A program made the position numbers and the translations under genes. Positions 53,376 to 63,035 of a DNA stretch of 64,000 nt are shown one piece after another. Each line of letters begins with the position of its first letter. Position 1 is the first letter of the stretch. A model generated the notes under the pieces. That model worked only from the letters and a program-made list of their open reading frames with translations, had not been told where the DNA came from and made no database searches. The DNA is from Azospirillum sp. TSH58 (GTDB lineage: Bacteria; Pseudomonadota; Alphaproteobacteria; Azospirillales; Azospirillaceae): assembly GCF_003119115.1 (NCBI RefSeq), contig NZ_CP022365.1, positions 62,001 to 126,000 of the forward strand, given 5' to 3'.

Positions 53376-54503
53376 TTACCCGGCACGAAACGCGCCCGCC
53401 ACCGCTTCGGCCACGCGCGCGACCTGCCGGTCGGTCATCTGCGGATACATGGGAAGGCTGAGGATGCGTCCGGCCAAGCTTTCGGTCCGGGGCAGCCCGC
53501 CGGGAGCCAGAGGCACGCGCCCCGCATAGGCCGGCTGACGATGGATCGGTACGGGATAATGGATGCCCGTGGCAATCCCGCGCGCCGTCAGCGCCATGCG
53601 CAGGGCGTCGCGCTCTTCGAATTCGACGACATATTGGTGGAATACGTGGACGGCGCCGGCGCGTCGGCGCGGCAGGGTCAGCGGCAGCCCGGCAAGCCGG
53701 TCGTCGTACAGCGCGGCGATCTGCTGCCGACGCGTGTTTTCGGTTGCCAGATAGGGCAGTTTGGCCCTCAGCACCGCCGCCTGCACTTCGTCGAGCCGGC
53801 TGTTGCGTCCGGCCAAGGCACTGACGAAGCGGTCGCGCCATCCGTACTGGCGCAGTTCCCGGACCCGCTCGACTAGGGCCGCGTCGCTGGTTGTCAGCAC
53901 CCCGGCATCGCCGAGCGCACCGAGATTCTTGGTCGGGTAGAGGCTGAAGGCGGCGGCGTTTCCGAAGCCGCCCACCGGCTGGTCCCGCCACAGGGCGCCA
54001 TGCGCCTGCGAGGCGTCCTCGATCACCGCGATGCCATGGCGTCCAGCAATCTCCAGGATGGCGTCGAGATCGACCGGCTGGCCGTAGAGATGGACGGGGA
54101 TGACCGCTTTGATCCGGCCGCCGGTAGGGTCGGCGCGCAGCACCGCTTCCAGGGACTCCGGATCGAGGCCATGCATTGCATCGACATCGGCCAGCACAGG
54201 CGTCGCCCCGGCCATTTCGATTGCCGCGACGGTGGCGACTGCCGTGTGCGATACGGTCACCACTGCATCGCCGCGTCCGATGCCCAGCGCTTCCAGGGCT
54301 AGCACGATGGCGTCGGTGCCGTTGGCCACGCCGACGGCACAGGCGGTGCCGGCGACAGGAGCGAACTCCGCTTCAAAAGCTGTCACCTCCTGGCCCAGGA
54401 TGTACCAACCGCTATCCAGCGCCCGGCGCAACGCGGCGTCTATCCCGTGGCGGTGGGCACGATACGAGGCGACGGGATCGGTTTGCGGAACGCTGTCGTC
54501 CAT
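53376..54503 (-). CDS. PLP-dependent dTDP-3-keto-6-deoxysugar aminotransferase-like
   Basis: A 375-residue DegT/DnrJ/EryC1 aminotransferase. The PLP lysine is K192 in SLYPTKNLGALGDAG and the Asp is D163 in IEDASQAHGA. The TKNLGALGDAG form is typical of 3-aminotransferases such as FdtB/QdtB, which make 3-amino-3,6-dideoxyhexoses, rather than of PseC. It is 25 bases downstream of an epimerase gene on the same strand and thus in one unit. It is distinct from the PseC at 16476, so two amino sugars may be made. Confidence 0.85.
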   Translation of the reverse strand: MDDSVPQTDPVASYRAHRHGIDAALRRALDSGWYILGQEVTAFEAEFAPVAGTACAVGVANGTDAIVLALEALGIGRGDAVVTVSHTAVATVAAIEMAGATPVLADVDAMHGLDPESLEAVLRADPTGGRIKAVIPVHLYGQPVDLDAILEIAGRHGIAVIEDASQAHGALWRDQPVGGFGNAAAFSLYPTKNLGALGDAGVLTTSDAALVERVRELRQYGWRDRFVSALAGRNSRLDEVQAAVLRAKLPYLATENTRRQQIAALYDDRLAGLPLTLPRRRAGAVHVFHQYVVEFEERDALRMALTARGIATGIHYPVPIHRQPAYAGRVPLAPGGLPRTESLAGRILSLPMYPQMTDRQVARVAEAVAGAFRAG

Positions 54504-54528
54504 GGAATGAAACAGGCCCTTCTAACCG

Positions 54529-55563
54529 TCACAGATAATGCCGGACATGTCGGCGGTAGTACGCGACAGTGCGTCGCAGTCCGTCTTCCAAAGGCACGCG
54601 GGGTACCCAGCCGGTCACGGTGCGAAAGGCCCGGTCGTCGGCGTAATAATCGCCGATGTCGATCCGTTTGCGTTCCGCCGGGAACTCGTGAACCAAGTAG
54701 CGCCCGCCCGATACTGAAGCCAGAAGGGCAGCCGTGTCCGCCAAGCTGTAAACGCCGTCGCCTCCCAGATTGAAGGCGCGTCCGACCGCATCCTCGGCCA
54801 TGGCGAGACGCATAAGCGCATCGACTGCGTCGTCGACGTAGGTGTAGTCGCGCAATTGCCCCCCGCCCCAGACCTCGAACGGTTGACCCTCGATCACGGC
54901 GCGCACCCAGACGCCGAGGAAGGTCTGGCGGGCGTCCTTGATGCGCATCCGCGGCCCATAGGTGTTGGTCAGCCGCAGAGCCGTGGTTTGAAGACCATAC
55001 ACCCGCGTGTAGAGCATATGATAGGACTCCCCGGCGATCTTGTTGATCCCATTGACGTCCACAGGGTCCAGCGGATGCGCCTCGTCCACCGGCAGGTAGC
55101 GCGGGCGGCCATAGATTTGGCGCGTGCTGGCGAAGACAATGCGTGCGCCGGGATTGTGCTGGCGGCAAATCTCAAGGATGGACAACTGTGCGGTGCCGTT
55201 GATGGCGAGGTCGGTGAACGGGTCGTTCATCGAGTCAAGGTGCGATGTCTGCCCCGCCAGATTGAAGATCAACTCGCGGTCGTGCATCAACCAGCGCAGG
55301 CTGTGCGGGTCGCGGATGTCCGAGACATTGATGCGGACCGGTGGCGCGGCACCGTCCAGACCATCTCCTTCCAGGTTGAACGGATTGCCGCCATATTCCG
55401 GGACCAAGCTGTCGACCACCACCACATCGGCCCCAAGGCCGGCCAGTCGCAGCGCGAGATTGGAGCCGATGAAGCCGAGCCCGCCGGTGATCAGCACACG
55501 GCGACCGGCCCAACAGGAGAACTTGCCAGTATCGGTGGGCAGCATGGCGTCGAGGGTGTTCAT
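54529..55563 (-). CDS. NAD-dependent epimerase/dehydratase
   Basis: A 344-residue extended SDR. TGGLGFIGSN binds NAD; the catalytic strand reads FASTRQIYG and the usual Tyr-x-x-x-Lys is replaced by a region reading NGINKIAGESY, so the Tyr may be missing. RLTNTYGPRMRIKDARQTFLG and RAFNLGGDGVYSL follow. It resembles dTDP-glucose 4,6-dehydratase or UDP-glucose 4-epimerase relatives. It is divergent from the methyltransferase at 55752 and precedes the aminotransferase. ATG 55563 fits the family N-terminus after a 20-residue lead. Confidence 0.82.
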   Translation of the reverse strand: MNTLDAMLPTDTGKFSCWAGRRVLITGGLGFIGSNLALRLAGLGADVVVVDSLVPEYGGNPFNLEGDGLDGAAPPVRINVSDIRDPHSLRWLMHDRELIFNLAGQTSHLDSMNDPFTDLAINGTAQLSILEICRQHNPGARIVFASTRQIYGRPRYLPVDEAHPLDPVDVNGINKIAGESYHMLYTRVYGLQTTALRLTNTYGPRMRIKDARQTFLGVWVRAVIEGQPFEVWGGGQLRDYTYVDDAVDALMRLAMAEDAVGRAFNLGGDGVYSLADTAALLASVSGGRYLVHEFPAERKRIDIGDYYADDRAFRTVTGWVPRVPLEDGLRRTVAYYRRHVRHYL

Positions 55564-55751
55564 CGGTATCCGTGGAACTGGTACACGCATCGGACTCCCT
55601 GTTGCCGTCGATGCGGAAGGCCGATCCGACCATATCATCTTCATGCCGAATGGCAGCGCTTGTCACGCCCGAAATTGCCGCGCAGAGTGGCGCCTGCGTT
55701 CCCCCGACGCGATGACGGTCCGCCCGCCGCCTCTTGAGAGAGCCTATACCC

Positions 55752-56582
55752 ATGAACATCACGTCCCGATGCCGCAGAAAGCCCGGTCCGCTGGTGGTCG
55801 CCACCTTGGGGCAGCATTTCGAGCAAATTGACCGCTGTTGGGCTGCGGGAAATCATATCGGAGCGCTCGACATCGTCGCCGCGCTCGTCGAACAACACCC
55901 TAGCCGTTCCATCGAATTCCTGGCGCGCGTCTATCCGATTTTCATGGAGTTGGAGAACCGGACCCGGTACGAACTCTACCAGCAGCGTCTGTTCGACTTC
56001 CCCATCCGCCCCGGTGACCGCGTGCTCGACATCGGCAGCGGGCACATGCCCTTTCCTTTGGCGACTCATCTGGCCGACATCGCCACCACCGACGACGGCT
56101 ATGGCCGGGCCGGGGTGCCGTTCCGCTGGATCGAAGACAAGCCCGTCTTCGAGGTGCCGCTGGAAAACACCGGCTTCGCCGATAAGGAGTTCGACTTCGT
56201 TTATTGTTCACACGTTCTTGAACATGCGACTGATCCGGAGAAAGCCTGCGCCGAACTCATTCGTATCGCCAGGCGCGGCTATATCGAAACGCCTAGCCCG
56301 GCGAAGGATTTTTTCCTTCAAATGGCTGGTGTGTCGAATCATCGCTGGTCGGTCGATCTGGACGGCGATTTCCTTTCCATTGTCGAGTACACGCCCTGGG
56401 ACATTGCCGGTATCGGGTCCAACGTTTTGCTTCATATGTGCTGCGATCCCGTCACGGAACGCGAGAAGGCGCTCAAGTCATTACTTCTTCTGTGCGCGGA
56501 TCGTGTGAACACTATGTTCATGTGGGAGGATTCCTTCGAATACTCCGTCCGCCGCATTGCAATGCCGCCGCAAGCGTCATGA
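55752..56582 (+). CDS. SAM-dependent methyltransferase
   Basis: A 276-residue class I methyltransferase. Motif I is VLDIGSGHMPFPLA (about residue 91) and motif IV-like FDFVYCSHVLEHATDPEKAC. A helical N-terminus of 80 residues precedes it. GAGAG lies upstream of ATG 55752. It may methylate a sugar of the glycan. It is convergent with the TPR gene. Confidence 0.82.
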   Translation: MNITSRCRRKPGPLVVATLGQHFEQIDRCWAAGNHIGALDIVAALVEQHPSRSIEFLARVYPIFMELENRTRYELYQQRLFDFPIRPGDRVLDIGSGHMPFPLATHLADIATTDDGYGRAGVPFRWIEDKPVFEVPLENTGFADKEFDFVYCSHVLEHATDPEKACAELIRIARRGYIETPSPAKDFFLQMAGVSNHRWSVDLDGDFLSIVEYTPWDIAGIGSNVLLHMCCDPVTEREKALKSLLLLCADRVNTMFMWEDSFEYSVRRIAMPPQAS

Positions 56583-56604
56583 GGGCGCGCTTGCTGGATG
56601 CCCG

Positions 56605-57810
56605 TCAGCGCATGAGGGCAAGCCCCAAATTCTGGTAGGTTCTCAAGGTTCCGGCAGCGGCCCAGGGGCGGGTTCTTATATAATACTCCAGGCCGCGCCT
56701 GACATGGGACAGGACATGCCGGTGTTCCTCCAGTGCCTCCGTGCGTCGGTTCATCGCTTCCAGCGTCAGGGCACGGTCAAAGCGGGACATGATCAGGGAT
56801 GGAGCGGCCTTGATCGCGCGGTTGTGCAGGTCGAGCGCCTGTTCGAAATGCCCTTTCCTCTGCTGTGTCAGGCCGAGCCAGCCAAGAACGGCCGGGTGCT
56901 GCGCTTCGATTTTCATCGCGCGCGTTAGCGTGCCTTCAGCTTGGTCAATCTCTCCGGCGGCCAGATGCGCGAGGCCCAGGGTCGCCAGGGCTGAAGTGCT
57001 CTGGGAAGGACTGCTCTGCAGCAGCCGGACGGCTTCGCCGCCCCGGTTCAGCCCGATCAGGGCCATAGCTTGGTAAAGGTGCAGGGAGGCGATCTCCGAC
57101 GGTGGCAGAGTGGGAGCGTGCCGGTCTATCGTGATCGTCTCTTCGAAACGGCACGCTTCGTTCAGGGTTGTGGCCAAGCGGAACAGCAGGGACATCTGGC
57201 CAGGCTCGATCTTGAGGCTGGCCTCGAAGCAGTGGATCGCCTCATCCCAGCGTTCCGCAACGTCGTAGGCGCGGCCCAACTGGGCCAGGATTCCTGGATT
57301 GTCCGGGAACATGAGCGCGCCCTTCTCCAGTGCAAGAAGGGCGGTCGTGGAATCGGACTGGGTCAATAGGTCCGCTATTTGCAGCAGCACGTCGGCAACC
57401 ATGGAACGGGCGTCCCGGGCCGAATCGAGGGCGTAGGCGCGCTCCAGCAGGGCAAGAGCGCCGCCCGGATCCTGATGCTGAAGGTGGCTTGCTTGGTCGG
57501 CCAGGTCTATGGCTGCCGCCGCCGCAGCATAGCGCGGTTCCAGCGACAGGGCGGTGCGGTGGATGTCGTCCGCTTCGGGCCGCCGGGCGGCGCGCAGGCA
57601 ATCGGCGAGCAGACCGTACGCAAGGGCATGCTCGGGATTTGCGTCGATCGCTCTCCAAAACGCCTGAATCGCTTGTTCCGTGTCGCCGAGCCTGCGGAAA
57701 GAACGCCCCATGACAAAATGATAGTTTGAGAGCGTGTCCGACCGGATGCGTTCCCGCCACGCGGCGACATCGATGGCACCCGCTGAATTGGGTTCCGTTG
57801 GGGTGGACAA
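56605..57810 (-). CDS. Tetratricopeptide-repeat protein
   Basis: A 401-residue protein made of about eight to ten TPR units (for example GDTEQAIQAFWRAIDANPEHALAYGLLADC and WDEAIHCFEASLKIEP shorter units). The TTG start at 57810 is preferred because GGGAG sits 7 bases before it. A longer in-frame reading to 57915 has no ribosome-binding site. TPR proteins beside glycosyltransferases often scaffold glycan assembly or carry glycosyltransferase domains; no catalytic domain is seen here. The IS5/IS256 nest begins 114 bases upstream and may have cut off its promoter. Confidence 0.75.
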   Translation of the reverse strand: MSTPTEPNSAGAIDVAAWRERIRSDTLSNYHFVMGRSFRRLGDTEQAIQAFWRAIDANPEHALAYGLLADCLRAARRPEADDIHRTALSLEPRYAAAAAAIDLADQASHLQHQDPGGALALLERAYALDSARDARSMVADVLLQIADLLTQSDSTTALLALEKGALMFPDNPGILAQLGRAYDVAERWDEAIHCFEASLKIEPGQMSLLFRLATTLNEACRFEETITIDRHAPTLPPSEIASLHLYQAMALIGLNRGGEAVRLLQSSPSQSTSALATLGLAHLAAGEIDQAEGTLTRAMKIEAQHPAVLGWLGLTQQRKGHFEQALDLHNRAIKAAPSLIMSRFDRALTLEAMNRRTEALEEHRHVLSHVRRGLEYYIRTRPWAAAGTLRTYQNLGLALMR

Positions 57811-58004
57811 GGATCTGCTCCCGTGATGCACATGGTTGTCGCGACCGGCTGGCCTCAACTTACCGGGTCTTCCCCGGCACGCGTCAAGCCTGCTGTGCGG
57901 GGCAGGTTTGACCATCAGCTCTAGGTTCTGTTCTCAAAGGCTGTGAGGGTTTGGCTGTGCCCTGTTGAAGGGGGATGGCACGATCTGAGGTCGTGTCCCG
58001 AGGC

Positions 58005-59403
58005 GTGGTGTAGGAGCCGGGGCGCTCATCTGGTCTCCGGCGTGTCTGGCCGGGACAGTCACGCGGTCGCAGCGGGCAACGTGAGGGCGAGATCATCGCG
58101 CAAGGGGGCGATGGTTTCCAGGGTCATGTAGCGTGCCCGCTGCACCGCCCATTCGTCGTTCTGTTCGAGCAGGATGGCGCCGATGAGCCGGGTGATCGCC
58201 GCCTCGTTGGGGAAGATGCCCACCACCTCGGTGCGCCGCTTGATCTCGCCGTTCAGCCGCTCCAGCGGGTTCGTGCTGTGGATCTTGGCGCGGTGCTCCT
58301 TGGGAAAGGTCATGAAGGCCAGCACGTCCTCCTCGGCCTCGTCGAGCAGGGTGGCCAACTTGGGCAGCTTGGGGCGGACCTGATCGGCCACCTGGCGCCA
58401 CTGCGCCTTGGCGGCGCCGGCGTCATCCTGGGCGAACGCGGTGGCGATGAAGGCCGACACCACGCGCCGGCCGCTCCGCCCGGCATGCGCCAGGGCGTTG
58501 CGCATGAAGTGCACCCGACAGCGCTGCCACGTGGCGCGGAACACCTTGGACACGGCGGCCTTGATGCTTTCGTGGGCGTCGGAGATCACCAGCTTCACCC
58601 CGGCCAAGCCGCGGCGCTTGAGCTTGCGCAGGAACTCGATCCAGAAGGTCTCGGCTTCCGAGGCGCCGATGTCCATGCCCAGCACCTCGCGCCGGCCGTC
58701 GGTGTTCACGGCCACCGCGATGGTGACCGCCACCGAGACGATGCGCCCGTTCTGGCGAACCTTCACGTAGGTGGCGTCGATCCACAGGTACGGCCAATCG
58801 CCTTCGATGGGACGCTCCAGGAAGGTCTTCACCCGCTCGTCGATCTCCTCGCACAGCCGGCTGACCTGGCTCTTGGAGATGCCGCTCATGCCGAGCGCCT
58901 TCACCAGATCATCCACCGAGCGCGTCGAGATGCCGTGGACGTAGGCTTCCTGGATCACGGCGGTCAGCGCCTTCTCGGCCATGCGGCGCGGCTCCAGGAA
59001 GCCGGGGAAGTAGCTGCCCTTGCGCAGCTTGGGGATGCGCAGCTCGACGGTGCCGGCTCGGGTCTCCCAATCACGCTCGCGGTAGCCGTTGCGCTGAACC
59101 AGCCGCTCGGCGGAGCGCTCACCGTGGGCGGCGCCGGTCAGGCCTTGCACCTCCAGTTCCATCAGCCGCTCGGCTGCGAAGCCGATCATCTCGCGCAAGA
59201 CGTCAGCGTCAGGGCTCTTCTCCAGCAGCGCGCGAAGCGCCATCATCTCGTCGGTCATCGTGGTCACCCTTCGGTCGGGTTGAGGTGTGGTGACCAGACT
59301 CTACCGAAGACCCACGATGACCGCCCCGCTGTGGAAAACCGGCCCGCCTACGCCAGCTCTGGGGGCGCTTCGGCGGGCCGGCTCCCCACAGCTCCTACAC
59401 CAC
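58005..59403 (-). mobile_element. IS256-family insertion sequence inside the IS5-family element
   Basis: Terminal inverted repeat GTGGTGTAGGAGC (58005-58017) and its inverse GCTCCTACACCAC (59391-59403). No 8- or 9-bp target duplication is visible in the flanks, unlike the IS66 insertion, so deletion or recombination at one end is likely. Size 1399 bp. Confidence 0.8.
58059..59258 (-). CDS. IS256-family (Mutator-type) transposase
   Basis: A 399-residue transposase of normal length. Catalytic segments: [14 protein letters not shown] (D), [14 protein letters not shown] (D), and [15 protein letters not shown] (E). [10 protein letters not shown] is the family C/H motif. It appears intact. ATG 59258 has AAGGG 8 bases before it; GTG 59267 is the alternative. 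Confidence 0.94.
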   Translation of the reverse strand: MTDEMMALRALLEKSPDADVLREMIGFAAERLMELEVQGLTGAAHGERSAERLVQRNGYRERDWETRAGTVELRIPKLRKGSYFPGFLEPRRMAEKALTAVIQEAYVHGISTRSVDDLVKALGMSGISKSQVSRLCEEIDERVKTFLERPIEGDWPYLWIDATYVKVRQNGRIVSVAVTIAVAVNTDGRREVLGMDIGASEAETFWIEFLRKLKRRGLAGVKLVISDAHESIKAAVSKVFRATWQRCRVHFMRNALAHAGRSGRRVVSAFIATAFAQDDAGAAKAQWRQVADQVRPKLPKLATLLDEAEEDVLAFMTFPKEHRAKIHSTNPLERLNGEIKRRTEVVGIFPNEAAITRLIGAILLEQNDEWAVQRARYMTLETIAPLRDDLALTLPAATA

Positions 59404-59413
59404 GTTCAGGGAC

Positions 59414-60222
59414 GTGACCCGATCTGAACTGAGCGATGAGCAGCTTCAGCATTTGCTGGAGTTGCTTCCGCCGGAACGCCCGTGGACGGGCCGGCCGGCG
59501 CGGGACCTGGAGCGCACCGTGCGGGCGATCCTGTGGGTGAACCGCACCGGCTCGCCCTGGCGCGATCTTCCGGCCGAGTACGGTCCCTGGCAGACGGCGG
59601 CCAACCGCTTCTACCGCTGGCGCAAGGCCGGGGTATGGGAGCGCGTGTTGGAACTGGTTCAGGCCGAGGCGGATGAGGCCGGCAAGTTGGACTGGAGCCT
59701 GCACCAAGTCGACAGCACAGTGGTCCGCGCCCACCAGCACGCCGCCGGCGCAAAAGGGGGCAGTTGAACCAAGCGCTTGGCCGCTCGCGCGGCGGCTTCT
59801 CAACCAAGATCCACCTGCGCGCCGACCGCCACGGCCAACCGCTCGCTTTCGTGCTGAGCCCCGGTCAAGCCGCCGACCAGAGCGCGTTGACGGTGCTGAT
59901 GGAGGCGGTCGCAGTGCGCCGAGTGGCAGGTGGACGACCGCGGGAAAGACCCGAGCGCGTGGTCGCTGACCGCGCCTACTCCAGCCAAGCCATCCGCCGC
60001 TACCTGCGTCGGCGCGGGATCGGGGCGGTGATCCCACAGCCCTCCAGCCAGAAGCCCTGTGCTCTGGTGGATTGGGCCGCCTATCGCTCCCGCAACGCCA
60101 TCGAGCGCCTGATCAACCGCCTCAAACAGTTCCGTCGCATCGCCACCCGATACGAGAAACTCGCCGCCAACTACCTCGCCATGGTCCACATCGGGGCTAT
60201 CCGACTATGGCTCAGGGTTTGA
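59414..60222 (+). CDS. IS5-family transposase made by programmed -1 frameshift
   Basis: The first ORF (59414-59767) carries the N-terminus and the first catalytic Asp (HQVDSTVVRAH). The second frame carries FSTKIHLRAD, VADRAYSS (D) and RNAIERLINRLKQFRR (E), ending at 60222. The frames overlap at AAAAGGGGG (59752-59760), a classic slippery sequence, so a -1 shift gives the full protein of about 270 residues. This arrangement is normal for the IS427 group, so it is probably functional rather than broken. Confidence 0.88.
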
Positions 60223-60235
60223 GAACAGGACCTAG

Positions 60236-60572
60236 AGCTGACAAAGGCAAGGTCTTCGGTCAGATTATAGATGAATTTATTGAAACTGGTGCGGAGAGTT
60301 TTCCTCTGCGCAGAGAACTCTGCCGGCATTCGGAGCAAGTCAACAAGAACGCCGAAGGTTGCATTAGACTGCCAGCTCGACGGGAACAGCGCTCGCCGAG
60401 TGAAAGAATAGAACGATAGCATTTTCTTCTTGTTTGATTGCGGAAAAGGAGACGACCTGTGTATTATCAATTCTACTGGAAATACCAAACGTTAAATTTC
60501 TAACCTTAAATAGTCCGTCAGGGAGCGTCAATCGGAAGGCAAGGTTTCGCATTCTGGCGGGCAACGAGCATG
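60236..60572. other. AT-rich stretch between the IS nest and the glycosyltransferase gene
   Basis: No gene seen; short frames only. The bases 60410-60540 are notably AT-rich. This lies at the 3' end of the minus-strand glycosyltransferase gene, so it may be foreign DNA or the remains of a deleted gene. Confidence 0.4.
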
Positions 60573-61475
60573 TCACCGCAGGGCAAAGGGAAAGCGCGAT
60601 AGGCATACCCATTCGTGCTTGGTCTCCACATACTGCAGCACCGGCCCCACGTAGCCACAGCGGGCAAGGCCGCCGAGATCCTTCGGCGATGACAGGCTGC
60701 GGTATTCGTCCCACACTGTGGCGCGCAGGGCGGTCGCCTCCTTGGTCAGGGAACGGTCGATTTCGGCATGGTAGGACGCGATGTCGGAACCGAGCTGTCC
60801 CGTGTGCTGGCGGAAAGTCGCAAGGACGCTGTTGACCACGGTCAGCGGCGCGTGCATGGCGAACCGCCGCCAGAGATCGAAATCACCCGCCCTTTGGAAC
60901 CGGCAGTCCATGCCCCCGGCCAGACGCCACAGACGCCCTGTCCAGAAACAGCCTTCTTGTTGCACGAAGGGCAGATGCCGGTTGTCGTGGAGCCCGGCGA
61001 TCAGGGTCTTCGTGGGATAGGCGAAGACGTCTTCGATGAAGACGAGGTTGCCGCGCTCGTTCAGGCGGGCGACGCGGCCGCCGATCCATTGGGTTTCGGG
61101 AAAGCGGTCGAGAAGATCGGCGACCGTCTGAAAGGCTCCGGGAAGAAGCCGGTCGCTGGCGTTCAGCCAGGTCAGCACATCCCCATCCCGGACCGGCAAG
61201 GCCGAGAAGCCGCGGGCGACGGCGTCGTAAAGACCGGTATCGTGGGCGGAATTGAAAGAGAAGCGCAGGCCGCGGCACAGCGGCGGCAGGCCGCGGCCCT
61301 GCGTTCGTTCGGACCAGGCCGCGAGTCGCAGCACGGTTCCGTCCTGCGATCTCCCATCCTGGACATGGTAATGGATTTCGAAGTCCCCGGCTTGGCCGAG
61401 CACGCTCAGGATAGTTTCATCGATGAAGCGGCCGGCGTTCAGACAGGGCGTGACCACAAGAAAGCGGCGTGGCAT
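60573..61475 (-). CDS. Family 2 glycosyltransferase
   Basis: A 300-residue GT-A glycosyltransferase. It starts MPRRFLVVTPCLNAG and has the nucleotide-binding VQDGRSQDGTV segment. The DxD position reads TWLNASD, as in the group with N/S-x-S-D (LNSDD-like). W-x-G-x-V and GDFDLWRRF, a typical acceptor or catalytic ED-like segment, follow. It probably adds one sugar in surface-glycan assembly. It lies upstream of an AT-rich stretch and downstream of the nucleotidyltransferase remnant. Confidence 0.87.
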   Translation of the reverse strand: MPRRFLVVTPCLNAGRFIDETILSVLGQAGDFEIHYHVQDGRSQDGTVLRLAAWSERTQGRGLPPLCRGLRFSFNSAHDTGLYDAVARGFSALPVRDGDVLTWLNASDRLLPGAFQTVADLLDRFPETQWIGGRVARLNERGNLVFIEDVFAYPTKTLIAGLHDNRHLPFVQQEGCFWTGRLWRLAGGMDCRFQRAGDFDLWRRFAMHAPLTVVNSVLATFRQHTGQLGSDIASYHAEIDRSLTKEATALRATVWDEYRSLSSPKDLGGLARCGYVGPVLQYVETKHEWVCLSRFPFALR

Positions 61476-61549
61476 GGCGAATTCCCGGTTCCTGAGAAGG
61501 ATGTGGGGCGGACCGATGCTCAGGAGCCCGGTTTGATGACGAACAGGAA

Positions 61550-62059
61550 GTGGTGGAACCCACCGATCGCAGATTCTGCCGGATGGCTGCGTTGATCAGG
61601 TTCGCCAAGCCCATGACCTTTTCCGACCGGATGAGTTCGAGGCATTCCGGGGACAGAGCATAGACCCCGACGTTGATGAAATGTGTGAAGACCGGCTTTC
61701 CCCGGATGCCAACGATGCGGGATGCCTTCAGTTCGACGATGCCGTAGAGAACCACGACCTGCTCCTGGGCGAGCGCCACGGTCATGCTGTTGCCTTCGAT
61801 CCCGTGGAACCGCCGCATCTCTGTCATAGGAGATGTTGGTCAGGAGGTCGCCGTTGGTCACCAGAATGGAGGTTTCCGACCTGCCCGGGATCAGCGATAT
61901 GCCGGCGGCGGTTCCCTGCTTGCGGCCTTCGCACAGGGAGCGGATAACGTGCCCCGTCTCGTCCACGGCCAGAACACCGTGGCAGTTGCACTTTTCCATC
62001 AGCGCCAGGATTTCGCCATCGGATATACCAAAATGGGCGATGGTGGGATGCCTTATCAT
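61550..62059 (-). pseudogene. Decayed CBS-nucleotidyltransferase (PtmE-like)
   Basis: The minus strand encodes a CBS-domain piece (ALMEKCNCHGVLAVDETGHVIR) joined directly to the second half of a sugar-nucleotidyltransferase (GTAAGISLIPG, ILVTNGDLLTN). The intervening residues, including the GxGTR pyrophosphorylase signature, are missing. A one-base gain near 61829 shifts the frame; the other frame then reads MRRFHGIEGN, YGIVELKASRIVGIRGKPVFTHF (in shorter parts), and NLINAAIRQ. The CBS-plus-nucleotidyltransferase order is that of PtmE, which makes GDP-glucosamine for legionaminic acid. So a nonulosonate pathway was probably lost here. Confidence 0.72.
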
Positions 62060-62215
62060 GATGTCGCTGATGGCTGCGCGAAATCGACACGAATCAGGAT
62101 GGACTGCCGAAAATCATTATCCATGACGCCCCCGGAAATCGGTCTTCTCGGATCGGTGATCGGCTCGAAGGGGGGCATTGATCGAGAGGGTCATGCCGGC
62201 GGCTGCCTTGGGTGT
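62060..62215. other. Short gap between the nucleotidyltransferase remnant and the FkbM gene
   Basis: No gene seen; it may hold more of the decayed CBS region. Confidence 0.35.
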
Positions 62216-62983
62216 TCACCAGCGAGTGTGGCGGGCTTCCGGGCGATCCTGCGGGACGAAGAAGAAATCCACCTGCCAGAACGCACGGTCATGGTCACGG
62301 AACAGCGGCTCCGCCATGTCAATGCAGTGGAAGCCCAATGCCTCCACATGCTGGCACATCTGCGGGAAGCGCCGCGTCGGATCGCCAAAATTGTACATCT
62401 CGATGACGAGCAGCGAGGCCTGCTTCAGGGTTTCGGCTGCTCCGGCAAGGATTTCCCGCTCGGCGCCGTGGGTGTCGAGCTTGATGGCGAACGGACCCTC
62501 CAGCCCGAGACGTCCGACCTCGCGGTCGATGGACACCTGGGGGACGATCCACTGCGGATCGTCCGCTTCGGGGCGGATGGTTCCACCGAACGGCGCGTCC
62601 GGAGAGTTGGTGAAGACCGTCTCTCCGTCCTCCACTCCCGCCGCAGCCAACGAGAAGGAAAAGGACGGCTCACCATCCCGCAAGCGTTCAAGATCGGGCT
62701 TCCAGTGATCGAAGGCTTCGATAAGGTGGAAACGGGCCTCCGGCCAGACCTGGCGGGCCATCAGGGACCAGCAGCCGTCGGAAGCACCGACGTCGATGAC
62801 CGTCCGGCATTCCAAGTCACGGGCCTTGATCCGCTTCAGAGCGTTGGCGTGGCTCAGCAGATGGGGAGCCAGGGCCTCCGGATTGCCTTCGATGACGCGC
62901 CAGACGGCTTTCTTGAAGGAATCGAGCGCGCTGTCCGGAATATCCAAGTCTGCCCCCAGCCTCTGCGTTCCATATCGGCGCAC
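62216..62983 (-). CDS. FkbM-family methyltransferase
   Basis: A 255-residue protein. VIDVGASDGCWSL is the SAM motif; FHLIEAFDHWKPDLERL, the VSIDREVGRLGLEGPFAIKLDTHGAE region (read in parts) and LLVIEMYNF mark the FkbM family. These enzymes O-methylate sugars or other hydroxyls. The GTG at 62983 is chosen because GGAGGAG lies immediately upstream; an ATG start is not available in the conserved part. It follows the gene at 63036 by 52 bases on the same strand. Confidence 0.82.
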   Translation of the reverse strand: MRRYGTQRLGADLDIPDSALDSFKKAVWRVIEGNPEALAPHLLSHANALKRIKARDLECRTVIDVGASDGCWSLMARQVWPEARFHLIEAFDHWKPDLERLRDGEPSFSFSLAAAGVEDGETVFTNSPDAPFGGTIRPEADDPQWIVPQVSIDREVGRLGLEGPFAIKLDTHGAEREILAGAAETLKQASLLVIEMYNFGDPTRRFPQMCQHVEALGFHCIDMAEPLFRDHDRAFWQVDFFFVPQDRPEARHTRW

Positions 62984-63035
62984 GACTCCTCCGGCACCGT
63001 GGCGGGACGATACACGAAGCCGCAGCCCTATGCCA

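Larger units (their letters stand above)
57925..60231 (+). mobile_element. IS5-family element (IS427-like), interrupted by IS256
   Basis: Ends: GTTCTGTTCTCAAAGGCTG at the left and, inverted, GTCCTGTTCTCAAACCCTG at the right. CTAG flanks both ends (57921-57924 and 60232-60235). Restoring one CTAG gives the perfect palindrome CAGCTCTAGAGCTG, so the element chose the middle of a 14-bp palindrome. Its transposase is at 59414-60222. An IS256-family element sits between the left end and the transposase. Confidence 0.85.

Noticed and set aside
57990..59415. Target duplication for the IS256 element
   Set aside because: Flanks of the 13-bp terminal repeats (…CGAGGC and GTTCAG…) do not match over 8-9 bases in any register I tried.
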